Of a DNA stretch of 64,000 nucleotides, positions 9,906 to 21,813 are shown in pieces. The notes below the pieces were generated by a model that saw only the letters and a list, made by a program, of their open reading frames with translations, made no database searches and was not told where the DNA came from. The DNA is from Collimonas arenae (GTDB taxonomy: Bacteria; Pseudomonadota; Gammaproteobacteria; Burkholderiales; Burkholderiaceae_D). The translations under genes were made by a program, and so were the position numbers. Every line of letters starts with the position of its first letter. The stretch's first letter is position 1. The DNA is taken from assembly GCF_000786695.1 (NCBI RefSeq), contig NZ_CP009962.1, forward strand, positions 2,914,001 through 2,978,000, in the 5' to 3' direction.

Positions 9906-12019
<2,114 letters not shown>

Positions 12020-12020
<1 letters not shown>

Positions 12021-13522
12021 CACCGCCCGAACCCGCCACGGCGGCCGCCGGACTGAGCGAACGGCGATTGCACCGGCGTGCTCTTGGCCTCAACGGGGCG
12101 CACTTCCTTGACGATGACCTTGTCGCCGGCCTTGAGGTCGCCCTTGATCACTTCCACCAGGTCGCCATCGTCGAGCCCCGTCTGGATCCGCACCAGATGC
12201 GGCGCACCGTCGCGCAAGACCCAGACCCTGGCGTGCTTTCCGTGCGATGCCGCGGATTTTTCCTGCGCAGCCGTCGATTCAGAATCATTCTGCTTGTCTT
12301 CAGCCTGATCTTGCTTATCCTGTTTGCCCTTCTGCTCGCCTGCCTGATCAGCGATACTGTTACGGTCCCCACGCCGGTGTTCGCCTTGCGCGCCACCCTG
12401 ATTACGGCTGGCCCATGCGCTAGCGACATCGCGCCGGATGGCTCCGTCTTTGCCAGCGTGATTTCCGGCGTGATCGCCATCGCGATTACCGCTTCGGACA
12501 TAACCGGCATCGCCGCCACGATCAGCACGCTCTGGTGAAAACCGTATCGCGGCCAGCGGGATCCGCAGCACGTTTTCTCGCGAATCGGTGACGATTTCTG
12601 CATCCGCAGTCATTCCCGGAAACAGCAGCAATTCCGGATTATCAACCGCGACCACCACATCGTAGGTCACCACGTTCTGCACCGTGATCGGGCCGCGGCG
12701 TATCTGCTTCACCGTGCCCTCAAAGGTTTTTTCGGGATAGGCCTGGACCGAGAAGGTCACGTCCTGATCTTCCTTGATGCGGCCGACATCGGCTTCGCTT
12801 ACATTGGCGTCGACCTGCATTTTGGTCAAATCCTTGCCAATCAAAAACAAGGTCGGGGTTTGCAGGCTGGAAGCGACTGTCTGCCCGACATCGACGCTAC
12901 GGGTCAGCACAGTGCCGGTCACCGGCGAGACAATATCGGTATAACCGAGGTTGACCTTGGCCGATTTGAGCGACGCTTCCTGCGCCACAATCGCGGCCTG
13001 GTCCAGATCCAGCTGGGCGCTGGCCTGCTTGAATACATTGCTGTCGTTATCGACGATTTCCTGAGCCACGATACCGTCTTTGAGCAACTTGCCATCGCGT
13101 TCGAATACCGCTTTGGCGTACGCCTGCGCCGCCTGGTCCTTGCGCAACTGAGCGCGGCTGCTATTGAGTTGCGCTGCATTCTGGTCGACGATCACCTGGA
13201 ACGTCGACGGATCGATCTTGGCGCAGATCTGGCCGGCCTTGACTTCGGTGTTGTAGTCGCAGGACAGCGACTTGATGGTGCCCGACACATACGAACCGAC
13301 CTGCACCGTTACCCGTGGATTGATTGAGCCGGTGACATTGACGGAGCGTTCGATGTCGCCCATCGTCACTCCGGCCGTCACATACTGCGGTTTGGCCCGC
13401 ATACTGGCCCACCAGTAATAAGCAGCGCCGGCAACGGCCACCAGCAACACCAATCCCAGCCAGAATGCAGCTGTCCTGAACGGGAAACCTGAGCCCGCCC
13501 GGTCCGACAAAATTTTACCCAC
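12020..13522 (-). CDS. macA: MacA-like periplasmic adaptor with a long hydrophilic insert
   Basis: 500-residue membrane-fusion protein. An N-terminal membrane anchor (about residues 18-38) is followed by the lipoyl/hairpin region (about 60-215), the beta-barrel domain and, at the C-terminus, the membrane-proximal domain (ARVWVLRDGAPHLVRIQTG). It links MacB to the outer-membrane channel. The odd part is about residues 331-430, between the barrel and membrane-proximal domains. This stretch is rich in Gly, Asp, Arg, Lys, Gln and Ser, has no aromatic core and looks disordered. Family members are usually 370-420 residues, so the insert explains the extra length. No frameshift is needed: the frame stays open and the conserved domain resumes. 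First gene of the macA-macB-nodT operon. Confidence 0.92.
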
Positions 13523-13713
13523 GCCATTTACCCTATGCGATTAATTCGACGGCCGAATGCCACTAGATCGTCAGTGTCCGATGATTAGTAGGCATTAGAC
13601 ATGCATCATGTAAATCGCTGATTGCAAGGGGGAGCTTTTTGTATCTGGCGCGTGAACAATTGTAAGCAATTATTGCACTTCAGAATTTGTCTTCAGACTG
13701 CCATATTTGGACT

Positions 13714-13745
13714 TGAGCAAGCCTGCGCCAATGCAGGCTTGCTCA
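13714..13745 (-). terminator. 13-base perfect hairpin after the IorB-type gene
   Basis: TGAGCAAGCCTGC (13714-13726) and its exact complement (13733-13745) enclose a six-base loop, 22 bases beyond the stop of the minus-strand oxidoreductase gene. There is no clear T-run on either side, so it may be a weak or Rho-assisted terminator. The rest of 13523-13713 is AT-richer and holds the macA promoter, with no gene seen. Confidence 0.5.
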
Positions 13746-13766
13746 CAGCCACACAGCCAATGCCGG

Positions 13767-15896
13767 TCAGGCGGCTTTGATGTTGTCGGGCGACAAGGGC
13801 ATCTTGCGTACCCGCTTTCCGGTTGCGGCAAACACCGCATTCGCCACCGCCGGGCCGATCAGCGCCGTAGCCGGTTCGCCGATGCCGCCCGGTTTTTCCG
13901 TGCTGGCGACCAGCGTGACGTCGACTTTCGGCATATCCACCATCCGTACCACCGGATAATCGCCGAAGTTCGTTTGCTGGACCCGGCCTTTTTCCAGCGT
14001 GATCTGCCCTCCCAGCGCTGCCGACAGCCCGAAGGCAATGCTCGACTGCAGTTGCGCTTCCACCGTATCCGGATTGACCATATGTCCGAGGTCGGCCACC
14101 ACGACTACCCGATGCACCTTGATTTCATGATCGTCGTGCATGGAAATTTCAACCACCTGCGCCATATAGGTATCGTAGCCTTCCATCAAGGCGATGCCGC
14201 GAAAGCGCCCGGCAGGCAACGGCGTACCCCAGCCGGCATTCTGCGCCGCCTGCTTCAGCACATTGGCGAAGCGCGGCTGCTGATCCAGCAACGACAGCCG
14301 GAAAGCATAAGGATCCTTGCCTGCCGCGGCGGCCATCTCGTCGATGAAACTTTCATTGGCGAACGCATTCAGCGCATGGCTGACGGAACGCCAGTAACCG
14401 ACGCGCAAACCGGCGTCATGGATGATCAGGTCCTGCGCCATGTTGGGAATGCCATAACCGACCACCGCCGCTTCCGCCATGAACGGGTCAAGCGTATCCT
14501 TGGGCAGGCCGAAGGCGCGCTGGGTCACCGATTGCGAGGTCAGCTGGAAGGTCAGCGCCACCGGCTTGCCATCGGCGTCGAAACCGCCCTTCATGCGATG
14601 CAAGGCCATCGGCCGGTAGAAATCATGCGTGGTGTCGTCTTCGCGGGTCCAGAGCAGCTTGACCGGTTTGCCGACCGCCTTCGAGATTTGCGCCGCCTGG
14701 ACGATGAAGTCGACATCCAGCCTGCGGCCGAAACCGCCGCCCAGGAAAGTGGTTTGCACGTCCACGTCTTCCGGCTTGAGGCCGAGCGCCTTGGCCACCG
14801 CACCCTGTGCGCCCTGCTGGTACTGGGTCGGGCCGATCACCAGGCATTTGCCGTTGCGGAAATCGGCTGTAAAGTTTTGCGGCTCCATGGTGGCGTGCGC
14901 CAGCAGTTGCGACTGGTACTCGGCGCTGATGGTCTTTGCCGCGCCTTGCATGGCTTTTGCGGCGTCGCCGGTCTTTTTGATGCTGATTACCTTTGCATCT
15001 TTTTCGGCAGCGCGTATGCCGGCCATCATGACGGCATTGTCCAGCTTGGCGACCGGGCCCTCATCCCATTCGACCGTGAGCAGTTCACGCGCCTTTTTTG
15101 CGCGCCAGTAGGTGTTTGCCACCACCGCCACGCCATCGTCGATCTGCACCACATCGATCACGCCCGGCATTGCGCGCGCCTTGGCGCCGTCAAAGCTGCG
15201 CACCTTGCCGCCGATCACCGGACACTGCTCCAGCGACGCATACACCATGCCCGGCAGTTTGACGTCAATACCATAGACAGCGCTGCCGTTGACCTTGGCT
15301 GGAGTATCGAGACGCTTGGTGGCCTTGCCGACGATCTTGAAATCTTTCGGGTCTTTCAATTGCACGTCTGTCGGTACCGGCAGCTTGGAAGCAGCTTCAG
15401 CCAGTGCGCCAAAGCTGGCCTTCTTCCCGTTCGGACCAAGCACCATGCCGTTTTCTGCCCGCAACGAAGCCGCATCGACATGCCACTTGCTGGCGGCGGC
15501 GCTGATCAGCATGGTGCGCACCTGGGCGCCGCCGATGCGCAGTTTTTCCCAGCCATCGCGTACGGAAGTCGAACCACCTGTAATCTGGGCGCCAAGCAGT
15601 GAATTGGTATACACCGCATTGGGTGGCGCAATCGCCACTTTCACTTTGCGCACGTCGACCCCGAGTTCTTCGGCGATCAGCATGGGCAGCGCGGTATAGA
15701 CACCTTGTCCCATCTCGGAGCGGGCCGAAATCAGCGTGATGCTACTGTTGTCGGCGATATGCACCCAGGCATTCGGAGTGTAGATCGTACCGGCCGCCTG
15801 CGCTTCGTCCAGCAGTCCGGGCAACATGATGCCAAGCGTCAGGCCGCCGCTGGCGATGGCGGAAGTCTTCAGGAAATCGCGTCGAGTAGTCGTCAT
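13767..15896 (-). CDS. Molybdopterin-binding large subunit, isoquinoline 1-oxidoreductase (IorB) type, Tat-exported
   Basis: 709-residue large subunit of a xanthine-oxidase-family hydroxylase. The N-terminus has a Tat motif (TTRRDFLKTSA) and a hydrophobic stretch. The a/b hammerhead and molybdopterin domains are recognisable from SEMGQGVYTALPMLIAEELG, TFLGGGFGRRLD and the C-terminal GGIGEPATALIGPAVANA. Its [2Fe-2S] partner starts the operon, ten bases upstream. The pair lacks an FAD subunit, like isoquinoline 1-oxidoreductase and periplasmic aldehyde dehydrogenases, where electrons go to a cytochrome. No cytochrome subunit is adjacent. The substrate (aldehyde or N-heterocycle) is unknown. Confidence 0.92.
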   Translation of the reverse strand: MTTTRRDFLKTSAIASGGLTLGIMLPGLLDEAQAAGTIYTPNAWVHIADNSSITLISARSEMGQGVYTALPMLIAEELGVDVRKVKVAIAPPNAVYTNSLLGAQITGGSTSVRDGWEKLRIGGAQVRTMLISAAASKWHVDAASLRAENGMVLGPNGKKASFGALAEAASKLPVPTDVQLKDPKDFKIVGKATKRLDTPAKVNGSAVYGIDVKLPGMVYASLEQCPVIGGKVRSFDGAKARAMPGVIDVVQIDDGVAVVANTYWRAKKARELLTVEWDEGPVAKLDNAVMMAGIRAAEKDAKVISIKKTGDAAKAMQGAAKTISAEYQSQLLAHATMEPQNFTADFRNGKCLVIGPTQYQQGAQGAVAKALGLKPEDVDVQTTFLGGGFGRRLDVDFIVQAAQISKAVGKPVKLLWTREDDTTHDFYRPMALHRMKGGFDADGKPVALTFQLTSQSVTQRAFGLPKDTLDPFMAEAAVVGYGIPNMAQDLIIHDAGLRVGYWRSVSHALNAFANESFIDEMAAAAGKDPYAFRLSLLDQQPRFANVLKQAAQNAGWGTPLPAGRFRGIALMEGYDTYMAQVVEISMHDDHEIKVHRVVVVADLGHMVNPDTVEAQLQSSIAFGLSAALGGQITLEKGRVQQTNFGDYPVVRMVDMPKVDVTLVASTEKPGGIGEPATALIGPAVANAVFAATGKRVRKMPLSPDNIKAA

Positions 15897-15906
15897 CTCA
15901 GTCTCC

Positions 15907-16374
15907 TCAAGCCTTGTTCCGCATTTCGGCGGCAGCGCTCTTGATGGCGGCGCGGATGCGGTTATAGGTTCCGCAACGGCAGATGTTGCCGCTCATGGCG
16001 TTTTCAATATCGCTGTCGCTCGGATTCTTGTTGGTGGCCAGCAGCGCCGCGGCGCTCATCAATTGCCCGGACTGGCAGTAACCGCATTGCGGCACGTCAT
16101 GGGCGATCCAGGCTTTTTGCAGGGGATGGGAATTGTCCTTGGAGAGCGACTCGATGGTCGAGACTTTTTTTGACGCCACCGCCGAAACCGGGGTCTGGCA
16201 AGAGCGCACCGGCTGGCCGTCCAGATGTACCGTACAGGCGCCGCACAAGGCAACGCCGCAGCCGAACTTGGTGCCGGTCAGGCCGATCTCATCGCGAATC
16301 ACCCACAGCAACGGCGTATCAGGCTCAGCTTCTACCGATACCTTCTTTCCATTCAGGTTAAAGACTGTTGGCAT
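15907..16374 (-). CDS. [2Fe-2S] small subunit, IorA type
   Basis: 155-residue iron-sulfur subunit. The plant-type ferredoxin cluster motif [13 protein letters not shown] and the second cluster motif with CGYCQSGQ and [13 protein letters not shown] are complete, giving the eight cysteines expected. I chose ATG at 16374 (MPTVFNL) because GGAGG lies about eight bases upstream and the family starts here; the open frame goes much further but adds unrelated residues. It transfers electrons from the molybdenum subunit encoded ten bases downstream, and the two are co-transcribed. Confidence 0.94.
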   Translation of the reverse strand: MPTVFNLNGKKVSVEAEPDTPLLWVIRDEIGLTGTKFGCGVALCGACTVHLDGQPVRSCQTPVSAVASKKVSTIESLSKDNSHPLQKAWIAHDVPQCGYCQSGQLMSAAALLATNKNPSDSDIENAMSGNICRCGTYNRIRAAIKSAAAEMRNKA

Positions 16375-16889
16375 GCTTATCTCCTCCATGTGGACCCACG
16401 GGATAAATACTGCAGCCTCATTCCTTGTACCGTCGTAGATGATGGCTAGCAATATCTGCTTTGCTACAAACCGCGACAACCTGGTGGTGCGGGCAAGACC
16501 GGCTTGCCTCTGAACAGTACTGTACGCCGTTTGACGGCATATCGCTTTTTTCATTTCACGCCAAAGCTGTTGGCGATTGCGCGCGGATCGTCTTTCCGGA
16601 TCGCACAGTTTGTTGTTTTATTAATTTTTTAGCATAAATAGTGTAACAATTTGTGACGACGCAAGTTGTGAAAAGGAATGTATGAACCTCTCGTAAGCAT
16701 CCCACTGAAGCTGGTTTGCTTTGGCTGATGGCCGTTTGCACCGATCTTGCGCAGAAAATCGCCAAAGGCAGCGGAAATGCGCACCGTCGCAGGCTTCCCA
16801 CACCAAATTTTCCGTCACGGAGCTGAAATATAACTGCGCTATCGTCGCTCGCAGTTACGTAGCAAACACCCAGCACACCAGAGGAAAGC
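16375..16889. other. 515-base divergent intergenic region
   Basis: Lies between the IorAB operon (leftward) and the phosphoesterase gene (rightward), so it must hold both promoters. The right half (about 16600-16830) is AT-rich. An open frame crosses it on the minus strand, but it overlaps the neighbouring gene's start, has no convincing ribosome site and no family character, so I do not call it. No convincing operator was seen. Confidence 0.6.
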
Positions 16890-18515
16890 ATGAATAAGAA
16901 TATGATGAAAGCCATCCCGGCGGCGTTGTTCCTGGCCGGCCTGGCAGCCTGCAGCGGCTCCGGCAGCAGCAGCAACCTGACGCAGACACCGGTCAGCGCG
17001 CAAGACGCGCTGGCGACAGCGACCCCGATCAAACACGTCGTGGTCATTTTCGGCGAGAACATCTCGTTCGACCATTACTTCGGCACTTACCCTAACGCCA
17101 CCAACCCGACGGGCGAACCGGCATTCACCGCCGCCAGCGGCACGCCAACCGTGGCCGGTCTGACGCCAGCCCTGCTGACCGCCAATCCGAACTCGACCAA
17201 CACTGCCAACGGCACCGGCGCGGCCAACCCGTTCCGCCTGGACCGTTCGCAAGCGCTGACCGCCGACCAGAACCACGGCTACACCGCAGAACAGAACGCC
17301 TACAACGGAGGCGCCATGGACCTGTTCCCGAAAAATACCGGCACCGCTTCGAGCGGCACCGGCACCGGTCCGTTCTATACCAAGGGCCTGGTGATGGGTT
17401 ACTACGACGGCAATACCGTCACGGCCCTGTGGAACTATGCCCAGCATTTCGCCATGAGCGACAACTCCTTCGATACCCAGTTCGGACCATCGACCCCTGG
17501 CGCGCTTAATCTGATTTCCGGCCAGACCAACGGCGTGACGCAAGTGGTCGGCACCAATAGCACGGCATTGATTGCCGATGGCCAGGGCGGCAAAACGATG
17601 ATCAGCGATATCGATCCGTCCGCGGATACCTGTTCCTCGACGACCAGCACCAGCACCATGAGCGGCAAGAACATCGGCGATTTGCTGAATGCGAAAAACG
17701 TCAGCTGGGGCTGGTTTGAAGGCGGTTTCGACCTGACTGCAACCAACGCAAACGGCACCACCGGCTGCGCCCGCAGTTCATTTTCGACAGTGCTGAACGG
17801 CTACACAGCCGACTACATTCCGCATCACCAGCCATTCCAGTACTACGCGTCGACAGCCAACCCGAAACATGTCCGCCCTAGTTCGGTGGCGGTAATCGGC
17901 ACCAGCAATGACGGCGGCGCCAACCACCAGTACGACACCAACGACTTCTTCACTGCGGTCGCTGCCGGCAATTTCCCTTCGGTCAGCTTCCTCAAGGCCC
18001 AGGGTTACCAGGATGGCCACGCAGGCTATTCAAACCCGTTGGATGAGCAAGCGTTTATCACCAAGGTGGTCAACTTCTTGCAACAGCAGCCAGACTGGGC
18101 CAATACCGTCGTGATCATGGCGTATGACGATTCCGACGGCTGGTACGACCACGTCAGCAAGATCGTCAATGGCTCGACTTCGACAGCCGACACCTTGAAC
18201 GGCGCCAGCACTTGCGGCAGCGGCACGCCATTGAATGGCATCAACGGCACGCCGGTGCAAGGCCGTTGCGGTTATGGTCCACGTTTGCCGCTGGTGGTGG
18301 TTTCGCCATATGCAAAAGCCAATTTCGTCGACCATACCGTGACCGACCAGTCTTCGGTACTGCGCTTCGTTGAAGACAACTGGCTCGGTGGCGCCCGTAT
18401 CGGCCAAGGCTCGTTCGACGCTATCGCCGGTTCGATCCAGAACATGTTCGACTTCACCAACGGCGGCAGCACACCGAAGCTGAATCTCAATACCTCTACC
18501 GGCTTGCCAATGTAA
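16890..18515 (+). CDS. Phospholipase C/acid phosphatase-type phosphoesterase lipoprotein
   Basis: 541-residue exported enzyme of the PF04185 phosphoesterase family. A lipoprotein signal ends LAGLAAC, then IKHVVVIFGENISFDHYFG carries the catalytic signature. Further conserved blocks are DNSFDTQFGPSTPGALNLISG, MAYDDSDGWYDHV and GPRLPLVVVSPYAK. It lacks the extra C-terminal domains of the enzyme at 1-2063, so it belongs to the shorter AcpA/alkaline-phosphatase-like branch. It should hydrolyse phosphoesters outside the inner membrane. A strong terminator follows directly, so it is probably monocistronic. Confidence 0.92.
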   Translation: MNKNMMKAIPAALFLAGLAACSGSGSSSNLTQTPVSAQDALATATPIKHVVVIFGENISFDHYFGTYPNATNPTGEPAFTAASGTPTVAGLTPALLTANPNSTNTANGTGAANPFRLDRSQALTADQNHGYTAEQNAYNGGAMDLFPKNTGTASSGTGTGPFYTKGLVMGYYDGNTVTALWNYAQHFAMSDNSFDTQFGPSTPGALNLISGQTNGVTQVVGTNSTALIADGQGGKTMISDIDPSADTCSSTTSTSTMSGKNIGDLLNAKNVSWGWFEGGFDLTATNANGTTGCARSSFSTVLNGYTADYIPHHQPFQYYASTANPKHVRPSSVAVIGTSNDGGANHQYDTNDFFTAVAAGNFPSVSFLKAQGYQDGHAGYSNPLDEQAFITKVVNFLQQQPDWANTVVIMAYDDSDGWYDHVSKIVNGSTSTADTLNGASTCGSGTPLNGINGTPVQGRCGYGPRLPLVVVSPYAKANFVDHTVTDQSSVLRFVEDNWLGGARIGQGSFDAIAGSIQNMFDFTNGGSTPKLNLNTSTGLPM

Positions 18516-18554
18516 GCAGCCAGGCGGATAACGCCTGTTTCAAGCCATAGTCTG

Positions 18555-18597
18555 CGGCGGTGCTGTGCTTTTTGCGCAGCGCCGCCGACACTTTTTT
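18555..18597 (+). terminator. Rho-independent terminator
   Basis: A 14-base GC-rich stem with two G-T pairs (18555-18568 with 18574-18587), a TTTTT loop and a six-T run at 18592-18597 lie about 40 bases after the phosphoesterase stop. Confidence 0.85.
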
Positions 18598-18642
18598 ATA
18601 GCTGCGCAGATATTCCTCAATTTGCCGCTTACCATAGCTTTG

Positions 18643-20049
18643 ATGAAACGCTACCCCACTTTATTGTTAGCAGCTCCCAGCCTGTTGCTGGCATTGGCCG
18701 GCTGCGACCGCGCCACGCCATCTGCGTCGGCGACGACTGCCTCTCCTCCTGTAATGGTGCCCGTAGCTCCCGTGGCTCCCACCTACCAGGCTGCCCCCGG
18801 CGTCGCTCATCCGGTTACGTTAAGCGCAGTCGCCCAGCTCGGCAAAAAGATTTTCTTCGACCCCTCCTTGTCCGGCTCCGGAAAACTGGCTTGCGCTTCC
18901 TGCCACAGCCCAGACCATGCCTACGCGCCGCCGAATAACCTGGCGGTGCAGCTGGGCGGCCCCAAGCTTGATCGCCAGGGTTTGCGCGCCGTGCCTTCGC
19001 TGCGCTATCTGGAACACACGCCGACTTTCACCATCGGCCCCAACAAATCGATGCCGGATAGCGACGCTGTCGATGCGGCGCCAGCCACAACGACCGACAT
19101 CAAGGTTGCCGCTGTGGCCAAGAGCACCCAGCCTGATGCCGCGTTGCTGGCGGCAGAAGCCAATGTACCGATGGGCGGCCTGGATTGGGACGGCCGCGCC
19201 GACACCTTGCAGAACCAGGCACAAGGGCCGTTCCTCGACCCGAATGAAATGGACAACAAGAGCGCCGCAGCACTGCTGGAAAAATTGCGGCGAGCGCCGT
19301 ATGCGGAAGATTTGCGCAAACTGTTCGGCGCCAATGTGTTCGATAACTCTGGCCTGGCGCTGAGCGAAGCCTTGTTTGCCCTCGGGCGCTTCCAGATGGA
19401 AGATCCGAGCTTTCATCCCTATGACAGCAAATATGATTACTATCTGGCAGGCCAGGCCAGGCTGAGCGCGGAAGAAAGCCGCGGCCTCAAGCTGTTCGAC
19501 GGTCCCAAAAAGGGCAATTGCGCCTCCTGTCATATCGACAAGCCCTCACGCGACGGCATGTTTCCGCCGGCGTTTACCGATTACCAGTTCGAAGCGCTGG
19601 CCGGTCCGCGCAACAAGGACTTGCTGGCCAATCGTGATCCGAAGCACTACGACCTCGGCTTGTGCGGTCCCATGCGCAGCAACTACAAGAAGCAAGCGTC
19701 CTACTGTGGCTTGTTCAAGACCCCGACGCTACGTAACAGCGCCACGCGCGGCGCTTTGTTCCATAACGGCGTGTTCAAGAACCTCGACGATCTGCTGCAT
19801 TTTTACGTGGAACGCGAAACCGACCCCGGCAAATGGTATCCGAAGCGCAAGGACGGCAGCATCGACAAGTACGACGACCTGCCGCCGCAATACAAGAAAA
19901 ATGTCGATGTCGTGGATGCGCCATTCGACCGCAAGCACGGCGATGCGCCTGCGTTGAATGCGGATGAAATCAAGGACATGGTGGCGTTTCTGAAAACCTT
20001 GAATGACGGTTACCAGCCCGGTGCAGAGCAAAGCGTCAACTCTAAATAA
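18643..20049 (+). CDS. Dihaem cytochrome c peroxidase, MauG/CcpA family lipoprotein
   Basis: 468-residue exported dihaem protein. A lipoprotein-type signal ends LALAGC. The two haem-c sites are CASCH in KLACASCHSPDH and in GNCASCHIDKPS. The conserved tail YCGLFKTPTLRNSATRGALF (distal-haem ligand region) matches the family. It would reduce peroxide with electrons from small cytochromes, or act as a MauG-like oxidase. I chose ATG at 18643 (MKRYPTLL); the frame opens earlier but overlaps the upstream terminator. The gene 70 bases downstream may be separate. Confidence 0.92.
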   Translation: MKRYPTLLLAAPSLLLALAGCDRATPSASATTASPPVMVPVAPVAPTYQAAPGVAHPVTLSAVAQLGKKIFFDPSLSGSGKLACASCHSPDHAYAPPNNLAVQLGGPKLDRQGLRAVPSLRYLEHTPTFTIGPNKSMPDSDAVDAAPATTTDIKVAAVAKSTQPDAALLAAEANVPMGGLDWDGRADTLQNQAQGPFLDPNEMDNKSAAALLEKLRRAPYAEDLRKLFGANVFDNSGLALSEALFALGRFQMEDPSFHPYDSKYDYYLAGQARLSAEESRGLKLFDGPKKGNCASCHIDKPSRDGMFPPAFTDYQFEALAGPRNKDLLANRDPKHYDLGLCGPMRSNYKKQASYCGLFKTPTLRNSATRGALFHNGVFKNLDDLLHFYVERETDPGKWYPKRKDGSIDKYDDLPPQYKKNVDVVDAPFDRKHGDAPALNADEIKDMVAFLKTLNDGYQPGAEQSVNSK

Positions 20050-20119
20050 GGCAATATGCAATAATTCCCGCACTATTTTTGGCAGTTTGTTTCATCAGAT
20101 CAGCTAGTCGGCGGACACC

Positions 20120-20452
20120 ATGAGTACAGACACAGCACGCGCCAGAGCCTTGGAGCTGGCCGAATTCCTTGCCCCTCTGGGACAAATTACGGTATCCCGT
20201 TTTTTCGGCGGCGCCGGGTTGAGTATCGACAAGCTGCAATTTGCCTTTGTCATCAAGGGTACGCTGTATCTGCGTGTGGATGAACGAAGTCGCCCAGCGT
20301 TCGAGGCGCGCGGCTGTCAGCCATTCCGTTACGCTACCAAGGAAAAAACGGTGACAGTGGGCAGCTACTATGAAGTGCCGGCCGAGATTGCAGACGAGCC
20401 GGATGCCTTGCTGGATTGGGTCAGCCGCTTGCGCCGAGGCGCCTTGAGCTGA
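20120..20452 (+). CDS. TfoX N-terminal domain protein
   Basis: 110-residue cytosolic protein that matches the TfoX N-terminal domain alone (SRFFGGAGLSIDKLQFAFVIKGTLYLRVDE near residues 26-55). In TfoX/Sxy proteins this domain is joined to a second domain and acts in competence control; single-domain forms are common and uncharacterised. There is no C-terminal TfoX domain here, so a competence role should not be assumed. It is convergent with the MFS gene, with ten bases between stops. Confidence 0.82.
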   Translation: MSTDTARARALELAEFLAPLGQITVSRFFGGAGLSIDKLQFAFVIKGTLYLRVDERSRPAFEARGCQPFRYATKEKTVTVGSYYEVPAEIADEPDALLDWVSRLRRGALS

Positions 20453-20462
20453 GCCAGCGCGG

Positions 20463-21776
20463 TTAGCTCGTTTCCTGCCTGGCTGCACGCGACTCGGCTG
20501 GCACCAGCGTAGCCATGGGATCGGGCCAGCCGGTATTGAAACGGAGACGTCCGCCGACAATACGCACCCGCAACTGGCGGTACTTCATGAGGTAATGCAA
20601 TCCAACCATCGCCGCCGCAAAGCCGGACAGCGCGCCGACGCCCAATGCCCAGCGCGGGCCGAAGGTATCGGCGACCCAGCCGATCACCGGCGCGCCGAGG
20701 GGTGTACCGCCCAAGGCCACCGCAAGCAAGATCGCCATTACCCGTCCACGCATGGCCGGCTCGGTCGACAGCTGCACCGCGCCATTGGCGGTAGTGGTGA
20801 AGGTTTGCGCAGCCACGCCGATGATCACCAGGGCGACGGCAAACAACCCGTAGCTGGGCATCAATGCCGCCAGCGTCACTCCGCCGCCAAAGACCGCCGC
20901 TCCCGCCAGCAAAAAAGCCATGCGCGGCTTCTCGCGCCGCGCAGCCAGCAGCGCGCCGGTCACCGATCCCAGCGCCATGATCGACGACAGGAAACCGTAT
21001 TGATGCGCGCCCGCATGGAACACGCTGACCGACATGGTTGAAATAAAAATCGGAAAATTAAGGCCGAAGGTGCCGATCAGGAAAAACATCAGCAGGATCG
21101 CCTTCAAGTCAGGCCGCTGCCAGATATAGCGAAAACCAGCAACCAGGCTGCCACGGACCGGCGCCGCCCTGGCCCGCAGATGGAGTTCGCCGATGCGTAG
21201 CATGCTGAGTGACGCCAGCACTGCGGCAAACGAGGCCGCATTGATCAGGAACACCCAGCCGGCGCCAACCACAGCGATCAGAACGCCTGCGATGGCCGGA
21301 CCGATCATGCGTGCGGCATTGAATGAAGTGGAATTCAATGCCACCGCATTCGACAGATCGCTTTCTGCCACCAGCTCCGAAACGAAGGTCTGGCGCACCG
21401 GTGCATCGAAGGCGGTGACGCAGCCCAGCAAAAGCGCAAACAGATATACCTCCCATAGCCGGACTACGCCGGCGACAGTCAGGATGCCCAGCCCCAAAGC
21501 CAATGCGCCCATCGCGGCCTGCGTGACAATCAGTAGTTTGCGACGGTCGAAGTGATCTGCGGCGAAACCGGTCAACGGCAGCAGCAATGCCTGCGGGCCG
21601 AACTGCAATGCCATGACGATACCCACCGCAGTCGCATTATTGTGCGTCAGCTGGGTCAGGACGATCCAGTCTTGCGCGGTGCGCTGCATCCAGGTACCGA
21701 CATTGGACACCAGCGCGCCGCCAGCCCACAGCCGGTAATTGAACCCGTTCAGCGAGCGAAAAGTACCGGTCATCAT
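20463..21776 (-). CDS. MFS exporter, EntS-like (MFS_3 family)
   Basis: 437-residue transporter with about twelve hydrophobic segments. The opening FRSLNGFNYRLWAGGALVSNVGTWMQ and the motif ADHFDRRKLL belong to the EntS-like branch of the major facilitator family, which exports siderophores and drugs. It is the last gene of a leftward unit of marR, isochorismatase-like hydrolase and this exporter, with 37 bases to the gene before it. A MarR-controlled detoxification or export unit is the simplest reading; the exported compound is unknown. Confidence 0.9.
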   Translation of the reverse strand: MMTGTFRSLNGFNYRLWAGGALVSNVGTWMQRTAQDWIVLTQLTHNNATAVGIVMALQFGPQALLLPLTGFAADHFDRRKLLIVTQAAMGALALGLGILTVAGVVRLWEVYLFALLLGCVTAFDAPVRQTFVSELVAESDLSNAVALNSTSFNAARMIGPAIAGVLIAVVGAGWVFLINAASFAAVLASLSMLRIGELHLRARAAPVRGSLVAGFRYIWQRPDLKAILLMFFLIGTFGLNFPIFISTMSVSVFHAGAHQYGFLSSIMALGSVTGALLAARREKPRMAFLLAGAAVFGGGVTLAALMPSYGLFAVALVIIGVAAQTFTTTANGAVQLSTEPAMRGRVMAILLAVALGGTPLGAPVIGWVADTFGPRWALGVGALSGFAAAMVGLHYLMKYRQLRVRIVGGRLRFNTGWPDPMATLVPAESRAARQETS

Positions 21777-21813
21777 GGCGCTGGCTTGGCGTTAATCCGG
21801 ATCGCCGGCGCGT

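Noticed and set aside
12230..12535. Frameshift as the cause of the odd MacA stretch
   Set aside because: The frame stays open and the membrane-proximal domain resumes in the same frame; the other frames give no homologous-looking sequence.
13707..15602. A 631-codon open frame on the plus strand
   Set aside because: It overlaps the IorB-type gene in antisense; the minus-strand reading has clear motifs, this one has none.
16556..17062. A minus-strand frame with a hydrophobic segment in the intergenic region
   Set aside because: It overlaps the start and signal sequence of the phosphoesterase gene in antisense, lacks a ribosome site and has no family character.
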